Positions 26,139 through 35,975 are shown, counted from the first letter of the stretch. The stretch: DNA of 64,000 nt from JBMNGN01 sp050949865 (GCA_050949865.1 JBMNGN010000004.1:310001-374000); one strand, 5' to 3'. Numbers and translations are program-made. The notes: a model not told the origin generated them from the sequence alone.

Positions 26139-29100
26139 CTAGATGGTGGTTAAGAGGCTTTCTAAACCTCCCAGGGACAAAACCGCCTCTCCCTGAAAAA
26201 CCAGGGTATCATTACCTTTTTTCCTTATCTTTATGTTGCTATCCAAATGACTTAAATCCAATGGAACCTCTTCAACGACTTGTAGCTCTATGTTTTTTCC
26301 TTTTTTCCTGATAGCTTTTATTTCTTTTTTTCGAGCCATTATTCTCAGGCGAGCTATCTGTAAAAAGTTCTCTACCGGTTGGGGGGGTTGACCAAAGCGA
26401 TCCTTAAGTTCCTCCCTGATTTCGTCAATCTCTTCCATTTCCACCGCCAGTAACAGCCGGCGGTAAATCCTCATCTTAATCCCAGGATCGGCGATGTATT
26501 TATCTGGTATATAATAGTCAATATCTATTTCCAGTTGGGGGTTCACTGGTTCCCGAAAAGCCTTTCCCCGGCACCTGGCTGTCTCCCTCTCCAACAGCCG
26601 GCAATACATATCAAATCCCACCGCCTGGATATGGCCATGCTGTTCAGCCCCCAAGATATTCCCGGCGCCCCTTATCTCCAGATCTCTCAGGGCTACTTTT
26701 ATCCCTGACCCCAGTTCATTAAACTGGCGAATAGCATTAAGCCGCTTTTGAGCATCTTCGGTTATTACCTTGTCCGGTCTGTAGGTGAGATAAGCATAAG
26801 CCATTCGGTTTGAGCGACCTACTCTTCCTCTTAATTGATAAAGCTGGGCCAGCCCCATCTTATCTGCTTCGTCAATGATAATGGTGTTGACATTGGGCAT
26901 ATCAAGGCCGGATTCAATAATAGTAGTGCACAGAAACACCTGGTATTTACCGGCTAAAAAATCGACCATCACCCGGGCTAATTCCCCTTCATCCATACGT
27001 CCATGCCCAACTGCCACTGAAACACCCTGAACTATGCTTTCAATCTTCTCCTTAACCTTGTATATATCTTCGATCCGGTTGTGGACAAAAAAAACTTGTC
27101 CGTTCCGTTCGATCTCATTATTTATGGCTTCTGATATTATCATTTCATTATATTCCAAAACATAGGTAGTAATCGGATACCGCTCTGGCGGAGGAGTCTC
27201 TATTACACTAAAATCTCTCAATCCGGTTAGGGACATATGCAAGCTTCTTGGGATAGGAGTAGCTGACATGCTTATCACATCAACCAATTCCTTATAGGAT
27301 TTAATCTTTTCCTTCTGGGCCACCCCAAAGCGGTGTTCTTCATCAATAATCAGCAGACCCAGGTTCTTAAATTTAATATCCTGGGACAGCAGTCGGTGGG
27401 TACCAATTATTACGTCAATTATCCCCCGGCTCAGCTCTGATACTATACGCTTTTGTTCTCCCGGTTTACGGAAACGGCTGAGAACTTCAATAGTAACCGG
27501 GTATTTATTAAATCTATCGGAAAATGATTTAAAATGCTGTTCTGCCAGGACAGTGGTTGGAACTAAAACTGCCACCTGTTTACCGTCCATTACCGCTTTG
27601 AACGCCGCTCTCAATGCCACCTCGGTTTTCCCGTATCCAACATCTCCGCAAATAAGGCGATCCATTGGCTTGTTGGATTCCATATCCCGTTTAACTGCTT
27701 CTATGGCTTTCAACTGATCAGGGGTTACCTGGTAAGGAAAATCATCTTCAAACTGCCTTTGCCAGGGCGTGTCAGCAGAAAAGCGGTAACCCTCTTTAGC
27801 TTGCCGGGCAGCATACAACCGGATCAAATCTTCGGCCATGTCCCGAATTGACTGGGAGACCTTTTTTTTGGTTTTTTCCCAGCTATTCCCCCCTAGTTTG
27901 CTTAATTTTGGTTCTTTTTCCCCGGTTCCCGTGTATTTGTACAGTAAATCCAGTTTATCCACAGGCATGTAGAGCCTGTCGGTCCCCGCATATTGCAGCA
28001 GAAGGTATTCCCTGTTTACTCCCCCATTTTCTACCCTGGCAATCCCCCGGAATATTCCTATACCATAGTTTTCATGAACTACGTAGTCTCCTATTTTTAA
28101 ATCTTCCGCCAATAACCCTTCTTCGCGTTTTCTGCGCCTAACTTGCTTGGTTGGTTGCTTGCCCCATAAATCTTTCTCCGAAACTATCGCAATCTTTAAG
28201 GTCCTGCTGACAAAACCATTATCTATTTCCCGTTCAATAAACTCAATCCCACCGGGATATTTTTCTGCCAATTCTCTCCTGAGCATTTCCTGGGCAGCAC
28301 GACTTTTTACTGCAAATTTAATGGTATACGAGTTGCTCTTCCATTCCTTCATGCGGGATATAAGGGTATCATAATTGTTGTAGAACCGTTCCATCTCTTT
28401 TTGCTCTACATGCTGCACAGACACTAACCTGGCTTCACCTATGCTTTTGGGAAACATGGAATGGTATATAATTGGATATGGTTCTAATTGAGCAGATATG
28501 GCTTGGGTAGGTGTTACCGGTATTTCCCTTACCTCTTTCCCTTCTCGCTTGGCATTTTGAATTATCTCCCGGTATCTCTTTATACTTTGGTCCAGGTTCT
28601 GGTAAAACTTGCCCGGTTCATCAATAAATACCAGGGTTTTATCTTCCAGATAATTGATTAGGGTTGAATCAATATTGTCCGCCCTGAATTCATCAGCCAT
28701 AGTGATGGTAACAGCTGGTTCTGCCTTTTTTGATAGCTGGTTGTTAACCTCAAATCTCCGAATTGATTCAATAAAGTCACCGAAGTATTCGATCCTCACC
28801 GGGTTTGATTCTCCCGGGGGGTATATATCAAGTATTCCGCCCCTTAGGGCAAATTCCCCCGGTTTAGTAACCGTTTCAACTCTGATGTAACCGCTGTCAA
28901 CCAGATGCCTGATCAAGACTTCCGGCGATTTTTCGTCACCTTTTTTCAGCTTTATCGTATGCTTTTTAAAGTATTCGGGGGATACCAGCTTATGCATTAC
29001 AGCCCTCGGAGTAGTAATAATAAATCCGTTTTTTCTGGGGTGATGCAAGCATTCTTTTAAGGTTATGATTCGGTTTACTTCAGAATAGGAATAGCTTTCG

Positions 29101-29345
29101 TTTAAGTAAGCAAACTCCCGGGCAGGAAATAAGAATACCCGGTCCGGATCAATAAACCCTTGTAAATCACGGTATAGGTCATATGCTTTTTCTTCCTCCG
29201 GAACCAGGCAGAGGATTTTGCCTGTAGGTCTTATTAATAATTCACTGAGCAAATAGCCTTTAGCTGATCCGGTTAAACCTGTCAACAGAATGTTTTGTTT
29301 GGCGTCTCTACATCGCTGCAGGGCGGCAAAAAGCTGATCGTTCAT
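26139..29345 (-). CDS. mfd: Transcription-repair coupling factor
   Basis: About 1068 aa. It has an N-terminal UvrB-like region, an RNA-polymerase interaction domain near residues 420-500 (GDYVVHENYGIGIF), Walker A GDVGYGKTEVA, DEEH in the RecG-like helicase core and a C-terminal TRCF domain. It removes stalled RNA polymerase and recruits UvrA. The start at 29345 follows a GGGGAGG site; an earlier in-frame start would contain that site. It is slightly shorter than Bacillus Mfd (1177). Confidence 0.98.
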   Translation of the reverse strand: MNDQLFAALQRCRDAKQNILLTGLTGSAKGYLLSELLIRPTGKILCLVPEEEKAYDLYRDLQGFIDPDRVFLFPAREFAYLNESYSYSEVNRIITLKECLHHPRKNGFIITTPRAVMHKLVSPEYFKKHTIKLKKGDEKSPEVLIRHLVDSGYIRVETVTKPGEFALRGGILDIYPPGESNPVRIEYFGDFIESIRRFEVNNQLSKKAEPAVTITMADEFRADNIDSTLINYLEDKTLVFIDEPGKFYQNLDQSIKRYREIIQNAKREGKEVREIPVTPTQAISAQLEPYPIIYHSMFPKSIGEARLVSVQHVEQKEMERFYNNYDTLISRMKEWKSNSYTIKFAVKSRAAQEMLRRELAEKYPGGIEFIEREIDNGFVSRTLKIAIVSEKDLWGKQPTKQVRRRKREEGLLAEDLKIGDYVVHENYGIGIFRGIARVENGGVNREYLLLQYAGTDRLYMPVDKLDLLYKYTGTGEKEPKLSKLGGNSWEKTKKKVSQSIRDMAEDLIRLYAARQAKEGYRFSADTPWQRQFEDDFPYQVTPDQLKAIEAVKRDMESNKPMDRLICGDVGYGKTEVALRAAFKAVMDGKQVAVLVPTTVLAEQHFKSFSDRFNKYPVTIEVLSRFRKPGEQKRIVSELSRGIIDVIIGTHRLLSQDIKFKNLGLLIIDEEHRFGVAQKEKIKSYKELVDVISMSATPIPRSLHMSLTGLRDFSVIETPPPERYPITTYVLEYNEMIISEAINNEIERNGQVFFVHNRIEDIYKVKEKIESIVQGVSVAVGHGRMDEGELARVMVDFLAGKYQVFLCTTIIESGLDMPNVNTIIIDEADKMGLAQLYQLRGRVGRSNRMAYAYLTYRPDKVITEDAQKRLNAIRQFNELGSGIKVALRDLEIRGAGNILGAEQHGHIQAVGFDMYCRLLERETARCRGKAFREPVNPQLEIDIDYYIPDKYIADPGIKMRIYRRLLLAVEMEEIDEIREELKDRFGQPPQPVENFLQIARLRIMARKKEIKAIRKKGKNIELQVVEEVPLDLSHLDSNIKIRKKGNDTLVFQGEAVLSLGGLESLLTTI

Positions 29346-29457
29346 CGCCAAAACCTCCCCATAAACAAAGGTGGGCACCCGAATGCGGCCCCCACTAAAT
29401 GAAATGGGACTATTTATGTTCCCTTATGAAGGGAATCCATAACCTTAAAGCTCCCTC

Positions 29458-29625
29458 TCAATTATAATGAATGCGGTGACTTGCCATAGAAGATTTCCCT
29501 ATCAAGCCTATTTCCATGGCACAATCATCACATATCCCCTTTATTTCAACTGCTCCCTCGACTCCATCGACACTGGTAACGGCATATACTTGATTACAAT
29601 ACTCACAGGTGTAGTATATTTTCAT
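29458..29625 (-). CDS. Fin-like small zinc protein (anti-sigma-F factor family)
   Basis: 55 aa starting MKIYYTCEYC, with a second CDDC motif near residues 32-35, so two CxxC pairs could bind one zinc. An AGGAGA site lies 10 bases upstream. In Bacillus the anti-sigma-F gene fin (yabK) sits exactly here between pth and mfd, and encodes a ~76-aa protein with the same CxxC pairs. Role by position and motif: switching the forespore from sigma-F to sigma-G. The short length makes it easy to miss. Confidence 0.75.
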   Translation of the reverse strand: MKIYYTCEYCNQVYAVTSVDGVEGAVEIKGICDDCAMEIGLIGKSSMASHRIHYN

Positions 29626-29689
29626 TAATCTGCTCTCCTAAAGGGTTTTTCAAGTATCTTAGCCCGCGGAGCAGACAATTATTCGTTTA

Positions 29690-30241
29690 TTAATTATACT
29701 CATTCATCGCTTTATCTATTCCGTGTGATACCCAGGTAATTACTGCGTTGGCTGCTCTCTCTATAACCCGAGTTAATTCCTCTTTTTCTTGGCCAGCGAA
29801 ATGCCCTAAAACCCAATCTATCGAGTTGTCCACAGGCCGGCCTATTCCGACGCGAACCCGGGGGAAATCCTGACTCCCCAGCATTTCTATCACCGATTTT
29901 AAACCTTTATGCCCTCCAGCTCCCCCGGAGGCCCGAATGCGCAAATCGCCAGCAGCGATATCCATATCATCATACACTACCAGCAGATGGCTTAAATCAA
30001 GCTTATACCAGTTTACCAGGGGAGCGACCGCTTTCCCGCTCAGATTCATGTAAGTCAAGGGTTTAACCAATAAAACCTTCTCTGAATTTATGGTTAAATG
30101 CCCGATTAAAGAGTCAAACCTGCTTTCTTCTCTTTCTACTTTATACAGATGGGCTAACTGATCAACTACCATATAACCCATGTTATGACGAGTTCCCCTA
30201 TATCTGCTGCCGGGATTTCCCAAACCGACTACTATTTTCAT
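29690..30241 (-). CDS. pth: Peptidyl-tRNA hydrolase
   Basis: 183 aa from MKIVVGLGNPG. It has the catalytic His in RHNMGYMVVD, the KPLTYMNLSGKAV segment and YDDMDIAAGD. It releases peptides from peptidyl-tRNA. The start at 30241 is supported by GGGAGG; the longer in-frame reading lacks a site. It sits 48 bp after rplY, as in Bacillus (ctc-pth). Confidence 0.97.
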   Translation of the reverse strand: MKIVVGLGNPGSRYRGTRHNMGYMVVDQLAHLYKVEREESRFDSLIGHLTINSEKVLLVKPLTYMNLSGKAVAPLVNWYKLDLSHLLVVYDDMDIAAGDLRIRASGGAGGHKGLKSVIEMLGSQDFPRVRVGIGRPVDNSIDWVLGHFAGQEKEELTRVIERAANAVITWVSHGIDKAMNEYN

Positions 30242-30289
30242 AGGCCCTCCCAAGGTTTTTAGCTTTAACAAACCATCCCTATGGGGAAT

Positions 30290-30907
30290 TTATTCCTCAA
30301 GGGGTTGCTCTTCTTCTCCTTCCTGGTCCGGTTCCTCAGCATCCCGTACTGTAGGAGCAATTACCGAAACAACTAGTGTATCCGGGTCGCTTACAACTTC
30401 AACTCCCTCAGGTACCTCCAGGTCACCAATAGTCTTCTTATCTCCTATCTCTAACTGGGAAACATCACAGTAAAGACTGTCGGGAATATCTCTTGGCAGA
30501 CAGTTGATAACCACTTCTTTGGCCCCCATTTGTAGGACTGCTCCTTTTTCAATTACTTTATCCTCACCCGTAAGGATTATTCCTACCGTGCTGTCGATTT
30601 TCTGGTCCATATCAACCATCCAGAAATCCACATGATTTAGACGACCATTAATTGGGTTCTTTTGGATCTCCCGGATTAGAACCATAAACGGCTTCGGTTC
30701 TCCACCCAGCTGCAGGGCAAATAGGCCTCTATATCCATGGATTTTTAGCGTTTTGGCAAACTGCTTTTCAACTACAAAGACCGGGATAGGTTCTCTACCC
30801 TTTCCATATAGTATTCCTGGAACCAGCCCATTGCGCTTTAGACGTTTTCTGTGTCCCTTGTTTTTTATCTCCCGTTTTTCGCATACCAGAGTTTGTACAG
30901 ATACCAT
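30290..30907 (-). CDS. rplY: 50S ribosomal protein L25, CTC form
   Basis: 205 aa: an N-terminal 5S-rRNA-binding L25 domain (1-90) and a C-terminal TL5/CTC beta domain, ending in a very acidic tail (EEPDQEGEEEQPLEE). Bacillus Ctc is a general stress protein at the same place between prs and pth. It binds 5S rRNA in the large subunit. Confidence 0.95.
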   Translation of the reverse strand: MVSVQTLVCEKREIKNKGHRKRLKRNGLVPGILYGKGREPIPVFVVEKQFAKTLKIHGYRGLFALQLGGEPKPFMVLIREIQKNPINGRLNHVDFWMVDMDQKIDSTVGIILTGEDKVIEKGAVLQMGAKEVVINCLPRDIPDSLYCDVSQLEIGDKKTIGDLEVPEGVEVVSDPDTLVVSVIAPTVRDAEEPDQEGEEEQPLEE

Positions 30908-30967
30908 ATTATCACCTCGTTTATATTATAGGGGTTAACCCTTGGCGTTTATTCCAAACTTAAAAAG

Positions 30968-31918
30968 CTACACTTCGAATAGCTTGCTTACTGATAAGTC
31001 CTCATGAATTCTTAGAATTGCTTCTCCAATCAGCGGTGCTACCGAAAGCACTGTCAAATTGGGGAATTTCTTCTCTTCCGGCAGGGGAATGGTATTGGTA
31101 ATAACCACTTCCTTAAATGGAGCTTTAGATAGCCTTTCAACAGCAGGACCTGAAAACACCGGGTGGGTGCAGCATCCGAATACCTCTTTAGCTCCTTTTT
31201 CTATCATCACCTCGGCTGCCGCACATATAGTTCCTGCTGTATCAATAATATCATCAATAATAATTACCGAGCGCCCCTGAACCTCACCTATTACATTCAT
31301 GACCTCGGATACGTTCGGAGCAGGTCTGCGCTTGTCAACTATAGCGATGGGAGCCTCTAATTTGGCTGCCAGATCCCGGGCTCTAGTTACCCCTCCAACA
31401 TCCGGTGACAGTACCAGGAGATTTTCCAACCCTTTATTCTTGAAGTATTCAGATATAGTCGGCACTCCGGGAAGGTGATCTACTGGTATATCATAAAACC
31501 CCTGGATTTGAGTAGCATGCAGGTCAACGGCAACTACCCTCTGAGCTCCGGCTTGTACAATTAAATTAGAGACCAATTTGGCTGTAATCGGGTCTCTTGC
31601 TCTACTTTTCCGGTCTTGTCTCCCGTATCCATAGTAGGGAATTACAGCATTGATCCGGGCTGCTGATGCCCTTCTGAAAGCATCAATCAGGATGAGGAGT
31701 TCCATAAGATTCTCGTTAACTGGGGTACAGGTAGGCTGGACAACGAAAACGTCTACCCCGCGAACACTCTCGTCTATGGCACAGCCTATCTCGCCATCCG
31801 AAAAACGAGTGACCTTCGCATCCCCTACCGAAATACCAAGATAAGCGGCTATTTCCTTTGCCAGAGACGGATTAGCATTACCTGTAAACAGTTTCATCCT
31901 CCACCTGGATGCTCTCAT
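30968..31918 (-). CDS. prs: Ribose-phosphate pyrophosphokinase
   Basis: 316 aa from the ATG at 31918, which has a full AGGAGG site 8 bases upstream. The usual family start (MKLFTGNANPSLA) is 7 codons later, with a poorly spaced site. PRPP-binding motif IIIDDIIDTAGT near residue 222 and the flexible-loop KRRPAPN segment are visible. It makes PRPP for nucleotide, NAD and folate-linked pathways. It is 12 bp after glmU, and the two are co-transcribed. Confidence 0.97.
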   Translation of the reverse strand: MRASRWRMKLFTGNANPSLAKEIAAYLGISVGDAKVTRFSDGEIGCAIDESVRGVDVFVVQPTCTPVNENLMELLILIDAFRRASAARINAVIPYYGYGRQDRKSRARDPITAKLVSNLIVQAGAQRVVAVDLHATQIQGFYDIPVDHLPGVPTISEYFKNKGLENLLVLSPDVGGVTRARDLAAKLEAPIAIVDKRRPAPNVSEVMNVIGEVQGRSVIIIDDIIDTAGTICAAAEVMIEKGAKEVFGCCTHPVFSGPAVERLSKAPFKEVVITNTIPLPEEKKFPNLTVLSVAPLIGEAILRIHEDLSVSKLFEV

Positions 31919-31930
31919 GTTATTACCCTC

Positions 31931-33301
31931 CTAGTTACTTTCCTTTCTTTTTAAAACCCAATTCTCGATGGTTTTTTGTTTTGCTCTCTCAACCCCCAGG
32001 GAATTAGGTGGGATGTCTTTAGTTATGGTCGAACCAGCCCCGGTCATTGAGTTCGCTCCCAGTTTAACCGGTGCAACCAAGTTGGTGTTACTGCCGATGA
32101 ATACATTATCCTCCAGTATAGTCTGCCATTTATTCTTTCCATCATAATTACAGGTAATCGTCCCGGCACCAATATTTACATTCTTGCCCACCACAGCATC
32201 TCCAACATAACTCAAATGCGGTATTTTGCTACACTCGCCTATTATTGACTTCTTTACCTCGACAAAATCCCCAACTTTAACATTTTTATGCAATACGGTT
32301 TCCGGCCGGATATAAGCATAAGGACCTATGGTACATGATTCACCGATAATAGCTGATTTGATCCTGGAGTATTCAATAATAACCCCGTTTTCTATAGTTG
32401 AGTTGCTTATCCTGGTTCCGGGGCCAATTTCACATTTCTCCCCAATAACCGTTTTCCCTTCAATCATAGTTTGGGGGAAGATAATGGTATCCCTTCCTAT
32501 AGTCACATCCTGATCTATAAATGTTGAGGCGGGATCTATTATGGTGACGCCGCTTCTCATAAGCTCATCATTCTTCCTGTTTCTCAGTATTCTTTCCGCA
32601 ACCGACAGCTGCACCCGATCATTTATACCATATATCTCTTCACTGGCCTCAGTTAACAGTAAACCAACCTCTTTATTTTCTTTATTAAGCATTTTTAAAA
32701 CATCGGTAAGATAGTATTCTCCCTGAGCATTATCACAATCCAGCTGCTTGAGCTTTGGAAAAACCTCCCGGGCGGCAAAGCAATAAATCCCCGTGTTTAT
32801 TTCCTTAATCATTTTCTGTTCCGCGGTTGCATCCTTTTCCTCAACTATCTCGGACAGGGAAGAATCAGGGTTGCGAATAATTCTCCCATACCCAAAAGGA
32901 TTTTCCAACCGGGCAGTTAAAACCGAGGCGGTTGCTCCGCTTCTTTGGTGGTATTCCAGCAAACTGTTTATGGTCTGGAACCGTAACAATGGGGTATCTC
33001 CGGCCAGAACAAGTATATTGCTATCAGGTTCTATTGCTGGTTCAGCCTTTAACAATGCATGCCCGGTACCGAGCTGTTGCTCCTGGGTTACAAAACGAAT
33101 ATCATAGCCAGAGAAAATCTCATATACCATTTCTCTGCCATGCCCAACCACCAGGACTATATCTTTTATCCCCGATTGAATTACGGCATCAACTAAATAA
33201 GTTATGATAGGCTTACCTGCTACTTTGTGGACGATTTTGGGTATAGATGAACCCATACGAACCCCTTTTCCGGCAGCAAGTATTACCGCGGAATACTTCA
33301 C
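31931..33301 (-). CDS. glmU: Bifunctional GlmU, UDP-GlcNAc pyrophosphorylase / GlcN-1-P acetyltransferase
   Basis: 456 aa. The N-terminal uridyltransferase domain has LAAGKGVRM (10-18) and VLAGDTPLL near 98. The C-terminal left-handed beta-helix (hexapeptide repeats from about 255) carries the acetyltransferase with HLSYVGDA and NYDGKNK. It makes UDP-GlcNAc for peptidoglycan. The start is GTG behind GAGGGTGAGG. Confidence 0.97.
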   Translation of the reverse strand: MKYSAVILAAGKGVRMGSSIPKIVHKVAGKPIITYLVDAVIQSGIKDIVLVVGHGREMVYEIFSGYDIRFVTQEQQLGTGHALLKAEPAIEPDSNILVLAGDTPLLRFQTINSLLEYHQRSGATASVLTARLENPFGYGRIIRNPDSSLSEIVEEKDATAEQKMIKEINTGIYCFAAREVFPKLKQLDCDNAQGEYYLTDVLKMLNKENKEVGLLLTEASEEIYGINDRVQLSVAERILRNRKNDELMRSGVTIIDPASTFIDQDVTIGRDTIIFPQTMIEGKTVIGEKCEIGPGTRISNSTIENGVIIEYSRIKSAIIGESCTIGPYAYIRPETVLHKNVKVGDFVEVKKSIIGECSKIPHLSYVGDAVVGKNVNIGAGTITCNYDGKNKWQTILEDNVFIGSNTNLVAPVKLGANSMTGAGSTITKDIPPNSLGVERAKQKTIENWVLKRKESN

Positions 33302-33529
33302 TTAAATCCTCACCCTCTTTAAATTATAGGAAATTCGGAGCAATAATTGTAGTTCTTAATGAAATATCCTCTCTATAGTGTATGCGGCAGCTGCATTATT
33401 GGACTTAGTATCCCTGCAACCCGTTTATACGAGAGATTAAACTAACTTTATAGTTTTACCATAGGCTTCGACTTTTATTAACAAGGGCTTTGGCTCTAAG
33501 TATATATAAACAGCAGGTAACCTGCAATG

Positions 33530-33562
33530 TAAAATAAATAATCCGGGCTATAAGTCCGGATT
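33530..33562 (-). terminator. Terminator after the NTP-transferase gene
   Basis: AATCCGGAC/GCCCGGATT stem (33540-33562) is followed on the minus strand by a T-rich tract. The 230 bp between it and glmU hold no ORF; spoVG, expected here from Bacillus, is not present. Confidence 0.75.
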
Positions 33563-33567
33563 GATTA

Positions 33568-34344
33568 TTATGAACAGATATCCAATAAATGTTTCTGGGC
33601 TAATTGCAGATCACTTGGCTTGTCTACATCTATTCCTACTTCAGCATAAGGTGAAATAATCGCTTTACCTTTGATTCCAACTACCTCCTGGAACCTTTTT
33701 TCAGCTGCCTCAATGCTGAGCTGGCGGGTTATGTACCTGATAACCAGGTTTAAGCCAAATAGCCTGGCCATTGCTAACGGATTCTTTCTTCGCATAACCA
33801 GCTTCAGTGCCATATCCAGAACTTTATTAATAACCTGCCGGTTAACCATAAAGAGATTTCCGCCGGTAAAGGTTCCCTCTTTTAATTTTACATAGGTTCT
33901 GGATACCCCTGGAAATTTGATATCGTTTATTTCCTTGGTAGTAATTGAATAATAAAAATCAGCTTCTATTTCTTCCGAGCGGCGGATAAAATCATCAATA
34001 GCAGGGGTAGTTATTAATGGTATATCGGTTGGCATAACTAGTATCCGATCAGATATGCCATATTGCTGCAGCACATCGATAGCATTGGAGAAGCTTGTAA
34101 TAGCATTTTCCCCGCCCCCAGCAAATAACAATTTTTCCTCTTTAGGGAAGATGGTTTTTAGTGCTTCCACCGGTCCGCTGATTACAATGGTTCGAATACT
34201 TGCAGATTGGCGCAAGGCCCTATAAACATAATAGATCATTGGATATTTACCGATCTTAATCAGGGCTTCATTTCTATACGGAGCTATTTTCCTTAGGTTA
34301 CTGGTATTCTCCCCCCCGGCCAGAATAACAGCATCATACTTCAT
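33568..34344 (-). CDS. MobA-like nucleotidyltransferase
   Basis: About 258 aa from MKYDAVILAGGENTSNLRK, a GT-A nucleotidyltransferase signature. VMPTDIPLI near residue 100 supplies the metal-binding Asp. The C-terminal third is helical and less conserved. The family includes MobA-like NTP:sugar or cofactor nucleotidyltransferases; substrate unknown. It is 16 bp after the GntR regulator and upstream of glmU, where Bacillus has yabJ-spoVG. It might serve a cell-envelope sugar pathway, by context only. Confidence 0.7.
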   Translation of the reverse strand: MKYDAVILAGGENTSNLRKIAPYRNEALIKIGKYPMIYYVYRALRQSASIRTIVISGPVEALKTIFPKEEKLLFAGGGENAITSFSNAIDVLQQYGISDRILVMPTDIPLITTPAIDDFIRRSEEIEADFYYSITTKEINDIKFPGVSRTYVKLKEGTFTGGNLFMVNRQVINKVLDMALKLVMRRKNPLAMARLFGLNLVIRYITRQLSIEAAEKRFQEVVGIKGKAIISPYAEVGIDVDKPSDLQLAQKHLLDICS

Positions 34345-34360
34345 GGGTGATACCTCCGTT

Positions 34361-35047
34361 TTAAGCAGAAAATCCATCCTTCTTCATTGATTCAATCATG
34401 CTATTCTCTGCATTTTCAATATGTTCTTGTGCCACTTGACGTGCTAAGGCTGTATCTCTGGATTGAATAGCTTCAACAATACTCCGGTGTTCGTCCAGCG
34501 ACTGCTTCATTCTACCTGGGTAAGACAAAGACTGGGTCCTAAACCTCTGTATCTGCTCCCTTAGATTATTTATAATCGTGAATAACCGCTGATTCCTGCT
34601 AGCCCTGTATATTGCCTCATGAAATTTGGTATCTACCTCCACCAACCTTTCCATATCATTATTACCAATTGCTTCCGCCTTCTCAACCAGAAGCCTTTCC
34701 ATCTCTTCCAGCTCTTCGTCGGTAATTCTCTCTGCCGCCAGGGCTGAAGCTAATCCCTCCAGAGCTGCCCTAATTTCAAATACATCCGCTATGTCTTTAA
34801 ACGATATATCAGCTACATATGCCCCTTTTCGGGGAACCATTACTATAAACCCTTCCAATTCCAGTTTCCGAAAAGCTTCCCTAATCGGGGTTCTAGAAAC
34901 ACCAAGTTCATCAGCAAGTTGAATTTCCATTAACCTTTCCCGGGGTTTTAATACTCCATTAATAATTGCCTCGCGAATTGCTTCCAATACTAGCTCTCTG
35001 AGCGGCTTGTAAGAATCCAGATCTACGGGTGACAGCCTTTTTCCCAT
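34361..35047 (-). CDS. GntR-family regulator with FCD domain
   Basis: About 228 aa. The N-terminal winged HTH (about 15-75: AIREAIINGVLKPRERL, DELGVSRTPIREAFRKLELE) is followed by an FCD ligand-binding domain whose His residues (HEAIYR, HIENAEN) could bind metal. The ligand is unknown; the family senses organic acids or sugars. It takes the place of purR in the Bacillus order. Its first 89 bp overlap the 3' end of ispE in another frame. The start at 35047 has an AAGGTGG site. Confidence 0.88.
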   Translation of the reverse strand: MGKRLSPVDLDSYKPLRELVLEAIREAIINGVLKPRERLMEIQLADELGVSRTPIREAFRKLELEGFIVMVPRKGAYVADISFKDIADVFEIRAALEGLASALAAERITDEELEEMERLLVEKAEAIGNNDMERLVEVDTKFHEAIYRASRNQRLFTIINNLREQIQRFRTQSLSYPGRMKQSLDEHRSIVEAIQSRDTALARQVAQEHIENAENSMIESMKKDGFSA

Positions 35048-35975
35048 AATAACCACCTTTACAGTAGGATGATACCAGGTATACTTCTTTATACCTCTTC
35101 TTTAATATATTTACGGCCTTAATCGCAAGATTTTTTTCCAAAAAAACCCCTACCACGCTGGGACCGCTGCCCGACATTATTGCTCCCGCAGCTCCCAAAT
35201 TTAGCAGCTGCTCCTTAATGTTACTAATTTCAGGGTATTTGGTTGTACTTACTGATTCCAGTACATTTTTCATATGGGCGGCTATATTAATAATATCACA
35301 CTGATTCCATGCTTCAATAAATGCAGATATATTAGGCTGCTTTTCAATTATATTTAAATCCAGGTTTTGATATACATAAGATGTTGATAGGAAAAAGGGC
35401 GGCTTAACTATTACCATGTTTAATAAAACATCACTGATCTGGGTCAATCTTTCCCCGCGCCCCAGCCCCAGAGCAGTGCTTCCCCTGGGAATCATTAATT
35501 CCTGCCACTCCCCCCTTAGTTTAACCCTGGCCACCAAGGTTTTGCCCATTAAACAAAAAGGAACATCCGAACCAAGCTCCGCTGCTATCCCCATTAAAGC
35601 TCTATGGCTAATACCTAAATTGTATAACCGTTTGATCCCCATTAATGTAGCAGCTGCATCCGTGCTGCCACCTGCCAGGCCAGCCCCTACCGGTATGTTT
35701 TTTTTAACGGTAATTCTAACCCCTGACTGGGGAGCATACCGGTTTAAGATTTTTTCCGCCGCCTGGTAAACCAGATTATCTTCGTTATCCGGGATATCTG
35801 CTCTATCAATATTAATCTCTATTCCCCTGGCCCAAGATTCGATTAGGATATCGTCTACCAGGCTTATTTGCTGCATCACCGTTTCAATTTCATGGTATCC
35901 ATCATCCCGTTTGTATTTTACATCCAGGAACAGGTTTATTTTCGCCGGTGCCTTGACCAAAATTTTGTTCGCCAT
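34959..35975 (-). CDS. ispE: 4-diphosphocytidyl-2-C-methyl-D-erythritol kinase, extended C-terminus
   Basis: 338 aa, about 50 longer than usual. It has the GHMP-kinase motifs PAKINLFLDV (9-18), PVGAGLAGGSTDAAA near 95 and GSGPSVVGVF near 270. It phosphorylates CDP-ME in the MEP isoprenoid pathway. The normal fold should end near VYLVSSY (about 303). The following basic tail (CKGGYYGKKAVTRR...) is read through DNA that encodes the N-terminus of the GntR gene. A lost stop codon, a sequencing frameshift or a real overlap are all possible. Confidence 0.9.
   Translation of the reverse strand: MANKILVKAPAKINLFLDVKYKRDDGYHEIETVMQQISLVDDILIESWARGIEINIDRADIPDNEDNLVYQAAEKILNRYAPQSGVRITVKKNIPVGAGLAGGSTDAAATLMGIKRLYNLGISHRALMGIAAELGSDVPFCLMGKTLVARVKLRGEWQELMIPRGSTALGLGRGERLTQISDVLLNMVIVKPPFFLSTSYVYQNLDLNIIEKQPNISAFIEAWNQCDIINIAAHMKNVLESVSTTKYPEISNIKEQLLNLGAAGAIMSGSGPSVVGVFLEKNLAIKAVNILKKRYKEVYLVSSYCKGGYYGKKAVTRRSGFLQAAQRASIGSNSRGNY

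Noticed and set aside
27954..27962. DnaA box TTATCCACA within mfd
   Set aside because: A single box inside a coding region is expected by chance at about this frequency. Unlike the pair at 21285 it is isolated.
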